DNA of 64,000 nt, taken from Acidobacterium capsulatum ATCC 51196. Lineage in GTDB: Bacteria > Acidobacteriota > Terriglobia > Terriglobales > Acidobacteriaceae. Positions 60,001 to 64,000 of the stretch are shown piece by piece. Position 1 is the stretch's first letter, and every line of letters starts with the position of its first letter. The notes beneath the pieces are model-generated. The model worked only from the letters and a program-made list of their open reading frames with translations. It made no database searches and was not told the origin of the DNA. A program made the position numbers and the translations under genes. The stretch covers positions 620,001-684,000 of the forward strand of contig NC_012483.1 in the NCBI RefSeq assembly GCF_000022565.1, in the 5' to 3' direction.

Positions 60001-60795
60001 TTGATCACGATTCGATTTCGAGCAGCGCGGCTGCGGCAGGCGCTCGTGTGGGCCACCCTCCTTTCCAGTTCCCTTGCCTGCCATGGCGCTTCGCGCCGGG
60101 CCTCTGACCTGCCCAACGCGCCGGTGCCGCAGGCGGCGTGGATGGCAGCGAACCCTGCGCAAACTCCGCCGCCGCCCCCTCGCAAGGTGTGGGTAGCGGG
60201 CCCGTGGTCACAGTGGTCGCAGTACGTGAGCCCGGGCGAACAGGCGCCCGTACTGACACGGCGGGAGAAGGCGAACTTCTGGCTGCACCAGGAGTTTCGT
60301 CCGCTGGCGGCGCTGCCCGCACTGATCTCCGGCTTCTATGGAGTGGGCACCAATGCCGATCCGAAGTATGGCACCAATGCAGAAGCGTTTGGCAAGCGGC
60401 TGGGCGCGGCGGCGATTCGCGAAGCCAGCATGCGCTTCTTTGTGGCCTCGGCGATGCCGCTGGTGACCGGCGAGGATCCACGCTACTACCGCGCGGCGAC
60501 GGGCAGCATCTGGCATCGCGGATTGCATGCCGCCGGAGCGACCTTTGTGACCCACACAGATGAGGGGCGACGGACGGTGAACACCTCAGACCTGTTGGGA
60601 CACGCCCTGGCCTGCGCGCTGCTGCCTGCCTATTATCCCGCGCGGAGTGCCAACGGGCGGGTGGTGGCAGAGAGCTGGGTGACCTCGATTGGTGGCGACA
60701 TGCTGAACAACCTCTTCATGGAGTTCTGGCCGAGCGTGCGGCACCGCATGCATGTGCGTCACGAGCGGAAAGAGATGGAGCGGGAACAAAAGTAA
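60001..60795 (+). CDS. Exported hypothetical protein
   Basis: 264 residues from a TTG start with AGGA upstream. A signal peptide (LVWATLLSSSLACHGA) may be a lipoprotein signal, since Cys follows SSLA. A proline-rich stretch (TPPPPPRKVW) leads into a conserved-looking domain: LPALISGFYGVGTNADPKYG, MRFFVASAMPLVTGEDPRYYRA and RTVNTSDLLGHALACALLPAYYPA. No functional family is recognised; the pattern is like hypothetical proteins frequent in acidobacteria. The C terminus is strongly charged. A repeat array begins 38 bp after its stop. Confidence 0.7.
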   Translation: MITIRFRAARLRQALVWATLLSSSLACHGASRRASDLPNAPVPQAAWMAANPAQTPPPPPRKVWVAGPWSQWSQYVSPGEQAPVLTRREKANFWLHQEFRPLAALPALISGFYGVGTNADPKYGTNAEAFGKRLGAAAIREASMRFFVASAMPLVTGEDPRYYRAATGSIWHRGLHAAGATFVTHTDEGRRTVNTSDLLGHALACALLPAYYPARSANGRVVAESWVTSIGGDMLNNLFMEFWPSVRHRMHVRHERKEMEREQK

Positions 60796-60833
60796 CGTTT
60801 GCGTGGCCGGGATGTGGAAAAATGCTGTTCTGG

Positions 60834-61293
60834 AAATGTGAATGCAGAATCGCATTTTGCGGTTTTTCTCGATTTTGGAGCTTTTCAGGATGAGGCTCGG
60901 CTCGTTTCGCGATGCAGGCTCGCGAATAGTAGCCTTATTTTCAATTACATAGAAGAGCCTGGAACGATTGATGCAAATGTGAATATGGAATCACATTTGC
61001 AGGGATTTCCGCATCTGCGCGGGAGACGAGTTGCACGGGGCTCGGCAGCCGGAACAGGGGCGGCTATTATGCCTTTATTTTCTATAGCTTGCATGGCATT
61101 CCTTTTGATCTGCACCGGACCGGAAGGATGTGAATCGTTTGTCACATTTAGAGATTGTGGTGATGGGTGGAAGCACTTGCCTCAGGCGCCGCGGAACAGG
61201 ACACCGCGCCATGTCTATATTTTTCATACATTTACAAGAACTTTACGGAAGAACGTCCTGCCATCCCGATAAATGTGAATGAGGAATCACATT
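60834..61293. repeat. Array of four AAATGTGA-N8-TCACATTT palindromes, near-regular spacing
   Basis: Copies are at 60834-60857, 60975-60998, 61126-61149 and 61270-61293. Their starts are 141, 151 and 144 bp apart. The second has perfect 10-bp arms (GCAAATGTGA) and the fourth perfect 8-bp arms. Centres are always 8 bases, mostly AT..GGAA or AT..AGAA. After most copies an AT-rich segment with TATTTTC or TATTTTTC follows about 60-85 bp on. The family is the same as at 11224-11480. Confidence 0.75.
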
Positions 61294-61425
61294 TTCAGAA
61301 AGAAGAGTGTATTTTCGGGGTATTTCTGAAGGGCTCTATTTTCAAAGTAGCAGATTTGGGGGGAATTTCCGGCAGCTTTGGAGGGCCGGCCGCCTTCAGG
61401 CGTCTTCGTGGGTCAAGTTTGGATT

Positions 61426-61695
61426 GGCATGGTGGGAGGAACTCCCGGATGCAGTGGGTCGTTCTGGCATCGCCGGGATTCTTCCCACCCCACGAACGAG
61501 GACCGTTCTCGTGGGGGCCCCGGTTCGCTACCCCCAGAATGACGCGTCGTGGGTGGAGAATTCCCTCAGGGGCTAAAGCCCGGAATCTTTAGCAGGGTCA
61601 GATGTACGGGCTGAAGCCCGTACCCTTCATGGGGCGGGCATGGTGGGAGGAACTCCCGGATGCAGTGGGTCGTTCTGGCATCGCCGGGATTCTTC
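61426..61695. repeat. Pair of identical 59-bp direct repeats
   Basis: 61426-61484 and 61637-61695 are identical, starting GGCATGGTGGGAGGAACTCC and ending GGGATTCTTC. The 152-bp interval carries further small hairpins. The repeat itself contains GGGAGG..ACTCCC. Confidence 0.85.
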
Positions 61696-61910
61696 ACCGC
61701 TGCGCGGTTCAGAATGACGCATTTAGTTCCGAGGAAGGAGATCTCACATCTGGTTGAGATGTGGGGCACCGGCTTGTGAAGGCCGTAATTCCCGGGTCCG
61801 AACGGACGGACCCGGGGCACCCCGGTTTCGAGTTCGGCTCCCCGAGCTGAATGGACCTACCGAAAAGCAGTTTTCCCTCAGGGGCTGAAGCCCGTACCCT
61901 TCATGGGATT
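61567..61910. repeat. REP-like GGGCT..AGCCCG hairpins, three copies
   Basis: GGGGCTAAAGCCC near 61570, CGGGCTGAAGCCCG near 61604 and GGGGCTGAAGCCCG near 61882; the last two share the following TACCCTTCATGGG. They resemble the short intergenic hairpins scattered in acidobacterial genomes. Confidence 0.65.
61791..61816. repeat. 26-bp GC-rich hairpin, copy 2
   Basis: CCCGGGTCCG and CGGACCCGGG form perfect 10-bp arms around 6 bases. It has the same design and length as the element at 11613-11638. Confidence 0.75.
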
Positions 61911-61940
61911 GAGGTGGACCAGAGCAGCCCGGTTTCGGCG

Positions 61941-62201
61941 TCAGGGCATAGGGGCAGGAGGCTGGGGGATGCTGGGCGGGGTGGCGGGGCGGATGTTCCA
62001 CTCAGAGAATGCCACCACATAAAGGATGACGATGTTGGCGATCGGCACCAGAACGAGGAGCGAGAGCCACGGGGAGAAGCCGGCCTTCGTGAAGATCTTC
62101 CAGTAGGGGATGATCGTGATGACGACTGACACCAGCACGATCAGCATCACCATCAGGAAGATGAAAAAACTCGCGCCCGCGGAGAGATGGTTGGGGTACA
62201 T
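61941..62201 (-). CDS. Small membrane protein, unknown function
   Basis: 86 residues with two hydrophobic helices, FFIFLMVMLIVLVSVVITII and LSLLVLVPIANIVILYVVAF, separated by PYWKIFTKAGFSPW. The FTKAGFSPWLSLLVLVPIAN pattern resembles small inner-membrane proteins of the DUF805/DUF5684 kind. The C terminus is proline-rich. It lies 45 bp downstream of the E1-like gene on the same strand and may be in its operon. Confidence 0.65.
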   Translation of the reverse strand: MYPNHLSAGASFFIFLMVMLIVLVSVVITIIPYWKIFTKAGFSPWLSLLVLVPIANIVILYVVAFSEWNIRPATPPSIPQPPAPMP

Positions 62202-62246
62202 GGCCAGACAGCATAGCAGAGGCCGCCCGGCTGCCGGTAGCGAAAA

Positions 62247-63278
62247 TCAGGAGCCGATGAAGCGAGCGTAGAGACTGCGGGCGAGGCCGACGTCGGTGGT
62301 TCCCTGGATGATGGCGCGGCCATCCTGAAAAACGGTGAGGGTGTGCTCGCCCCGCTGGAAGCGAAGGAGCATGCTGTTGCTGCGGACGTCTCCGTGAGGG
62401 CGAAGGCGGGCGGCCAGCTCGGCGAAGTCGACGGGGCGGGCGTGCTCGTGGATCTGGACGGAGTTGCGGCCGCAGAGGGTGATGTGGGGGCGGCCCTCGC
62501 CGCGCAGGTGGCGGAAGTCTCGCGCGCCGCAGACCTGACAACCGGGATGGGGGCGGGCGGTTTTGACTTCGGACCACTCGTTGGTCCACTGGTCGATGGA
62601 AAGCAGGCTGCGGCGCATGCGTTCGGGCTGGCCGGTGAGGAACTTGAGCGCCTCGGCAACCTCGATGGAAGCAGCCATGTTGACGGCGGTGTTGAGGATG
62701 CCGGCGGTGTCGCAGGTTTCGACGGTGCCGCCGGGAGCCTCAGGAAAGATGCAGGCAAGGCAGGCGGTCTGGCCGGGCAGAATGTTCATGGTGACGGCGT
62801 AGGCACCGACGGCGGCGGCGTAGATCCAGGGCTTGTGCTGCTCGATGGCGTAGTCGTTGAGCAGGTAGCGGGTCTCAAAATTGTCAGTCGCGTCGAGGAC
62901 GAGTTGGGCGTCGCCGAGCAGCGCGTGGATGTTGCCGGGGGCGAGGTCGGCGACATGGGATTGGACTTGGATCTGGCTATTGAAGAGCGCAATTTTGCGG
63001 CGTGCGGCCTCGGCTTTGGGCAGGGCTTCGCGGGCGTCGGCCTCATCAAAGAGAACCTGGCGCTGGAGATTGCTTTCTTCGACGAAATCGCGGTCAATCA
63101 GGGTGAGGCGGCCGACGCCGGCGCGGGCCAGCAGGCTGGCGGCGGCGGCTCCGGTGGCTCCAACGCCAACGAGCGCGACATGGGACTCGCCGATGCGCTG
63201 CTGGCCGTGGGGGCCAATACCGGCAAAAAGGACCTGACGGGAATAACGCTCGGCAGCCGTGGAAGGAGAAGTAGGCAT
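62247..63278 (-). CDS. ThiF/MoeB-family E1-like adenylyltransferase
   Basis: 343 residues. RYSRQVLFAGIGPHGQQRI opens the protein as in MoeB and ThiF. ATP loop: VALVGVGATGAAAASLLARAGV. LTLIDRDFVEESNLQRQVLF carries the Asp, Asn, Arg and Gln ATP ligands. The catalytic-Cys motif is ETCDTAGILNTAV, and zinc is held by CLACIFP and CQVCGA. A C-terminal domain of about 75 residues may be a small sulfur-carrier-like or substrate domain. It adenylates the C terminus of a ubiquitin-like carrier for molybdopterin or thiamine synthesis. Which pathway is unclear because no moa, moe or thi gene adjoins. Confidence 0.88.
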   Translation of the reverse strand: MPTSPSTAAERYSRQVLFAGIGPHGQQRIGESHVALVGVGATGAAAASLLARAGVGRLTLIDRDFVEESNLQRQVLFDEADAREALPKAEAARRKIALFNSQIQVQSHVADLAPGNIHALLGDAQLVLDATDNFETRYLLNDYAIEQHKPWIYAAAVGAYAVTMNILPGQTACLACIFPEAPGGTVETCDTAGILNTAVNMAASIEVAEALKFLTGQPERMRRSLLSIDQWTNEWSEVKTARPHPGCQVCGARDFRHLRGEGRPHITLCGRNSVQIHEHARPVDFAELAARLRPHGDVRSNSMLLRFQRGEHTLTVFQDGRAIIQGTTDVGLARSLYARFIGS

Positions 63279-63415
63279 CGATATTTAGTATAGGGATTGA
63301 GCGGAAAACCGCCTGGGCGGAAACGGAGAGGACGGGTGCATCTTTCGCCGCATCAGAGTCTTTGAACGCATTTACACTTTCGGCTGAGGATGGCTTGGAT
63401 TTTTGTAAAACACTG

Positions 63416-64000
63416 ATGGCCCACGGCATGCGCACACGACTGGCGAGAATGACGTTGGTTGTGCTGGCTTGCGCGCTGCCGGGCGTGGGACAGACCACGC
63501 CGCCGGCTCCGGCCCAGACGGCGCATACTCAAACTGCCCAGCCGCAACCCGAGGCTGCGAAGCGGCCGACCGCGTCGCCTGGGCCGCCCGGAGCGGCGGC
63601 GAGCCCTGCCGTGGCGAAGATCTCCGACGCAGAAGTGCAGCCGGTTCCGGCCGGAACGACGCCCAAGCTGGCGCATTGGGCGGGGCTGGAAGTGACGGCC
63701 ATTGAATTCAAAGGGGTGAACCCCAAACGGCTGGCTCCCCTGCCCTCGCAACTGCCGCAGCAGGCGCATACGAAGCTGAATCCGCTGCAGGTGCAGGCCA
63801 GTTTGCGGCGGCTGTTTGCCACGGGACTCTACAAAGACATTGTGGTGGAGGGCGTGCGGCACGGAAACCAGGTGACGCTGATTTTCTCTGGCGAGCCGAC
63901 GACCTTTCTGGGCCGCGTGACGGTACACGGCATCAAGAACACGACGCTCCATAACCGGATTGCTTATGCGCCGGGGCTGATTCCGGGCACACCTTTTGAT
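63416..64000 (+). CDS. Exported POTRA/Omp85-type outer-membrane assembly protein, N-terminal part
   Basis: The frame is open to the right edge (about 195 codons). Two in-frame ATGs, 63416 and 63428, are possible starts and neither has a strong ribosome-binding site. A signal peptide (MTLVVLACALPGVGQ) and an Ala/Pro-rich linker are followed by a POTRA-like domain: LEVTAIEFKGVNPKRLAPL, ASLRRLFATGLYKDIVVEGV, then the start of a second, TFLGRVTVHGIKNTTLHNRI. This is the layout of BamA/TamA-family proteins, which fold beta-barrels into the outer membrane. The barrel would lie beyond the window, so the exact subfamily is open. Confidence 0.75.
   Translation, partial: MAHGMRTRLARMTLVVLACALPGVGQTTPPAPAQTAHTQTAQPQPEAAKRPTASPGPPGAAASPAVAKISDAEVQPVPAGTTPKLAHWAGLEVTAIEFKGVNPKRLAPLPSQLPQQAHTKLNPLQVQASLRRLFATGLYKDIVVEGVRHGNQVTLIFSGEPTTFLGRVTVHGIKNTTLHNRIAYAPGLIPGTPFD

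Larger units (their letters stand above)
60796..61940. other. 1.1-kb non-coding region built of several repeat families
   Basis: No credible gene. From left to right it contains four CRP-like palindromes (60834-61293), two identical 59-bp direct repeats (61426-61484 and 61637-61695), three GGGCT-AA/GA-AGCCC hairpins (about 61567, 61605 and 61880) and a 26-bp GC-rich hairpin (61791-61816). Confidence 0.7.

Noticed and set aside
60834-61293. CRISPR array
   Set aside because: The repeats are regularly spaced, but only the 24-bp palindrome arms recur, centres vary, intervals are about 120 bp and no cas genes are near.
61299-61592. Open frames of 89-141 codons in the repeat island
   Set aside because: They run through direct repeats and hairpins, change character within the frame and lack start signals.

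Overview
The window looks like chromosome from a GC-rich, Gram-negative acidobacterium (Terriglobia/Acidobacteriaceae type). The evidence is outer-membrane receptors that each carry an N-terminal carboxypeptidase-regulatory-like domain (Oar style) without SusD partners, many secreted glycosidases, a cobalamin-riboswitch receptor, and small hypothetical proteins with an acidobacterial flavour. The taxonomic call is inference; there is no rRNA gene here to settle it.

Left part (1-28.6 kb): a polysaccharide-utilisation region for rhamnogalacturonan-type pectin. Two TonB-dependent receptors (1-1472 minus, 20458-24171 minus) flank secreted enzymes: two SGNH/CE12 acetylesterases, a GH105 unsaturated-uronyl hydrolase, and a translationally coupled GH35-GH106-GH28 operon. 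A Tat-exported GH67-like protein and a secreted lectin-fold protein lie at the far end. A complete L-rhamnose catabolic set sits in the middle: rhaT (uptake), rhaI (isomerase), an unusual IclR-HTH/periplasmic-binding-domain regulator, rhaD (aldolase-dehydrogenase fusion) and rhaB (kinase). Expected flow: de-esterification and cleavage outside or in the periplasm, galactose and rhamnose release, RhaT import, then rhamnulose, rhamnulose-1-P, DHAP and lactaldehyde. No pectate or rhamnogalacturonan lyase is in the window. A tyrosine-recombinase fragment follows the block.

Middle (29-39.3 kb): tRNA-Asp, an M48 metalloprotease, a cobalamin riboswitch driving a BtuB-like receptor, zwf, a GDSL hydrolase, a GH18 protein and a BON-domain protein, ending in a strong bidirectional terminator.

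39.3-49.4 kb: a minus-strand surface-polysaccharide operon. It holds a GT-C transferase, rfbH, a GtrB-like transferase, GtrA, rfbF, rfbG, an SDR reductase/epimerase and a ThDP enzyme. This set fits a CDP-3,6-dideoxyhexose pathway, and the ThDP enzyme suggests a two-carbon-branched (yersiniose-like) sugar. An 858-bp IS5-family element with CTAG target duplication sits 13 bp upstream of the first gene.

Right part (49.8-64 kb): housekeeping. tRNA-Arg, a VOC protein and an alcohol dehydrogenase precede a minus-strand run (small protein, recO, glyQ, glyS, DinB-like, O-methyltransferase). Then come glnA, a VapBC pair, a ThiF/MoeB-like E1 enzyme and the start of a POTRA/Omp85-type protein. Two non-coding loci about 50 kb apart (11.2-11.65 kb and 60.8-61.9 kb) share two families of palindromic repeats. 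One is a 24-bp CRP-like palindrome with an 8-nt spacer, present in seven copies and spaced 141-151 bp in the larger array. This is the least explained structure in the window.
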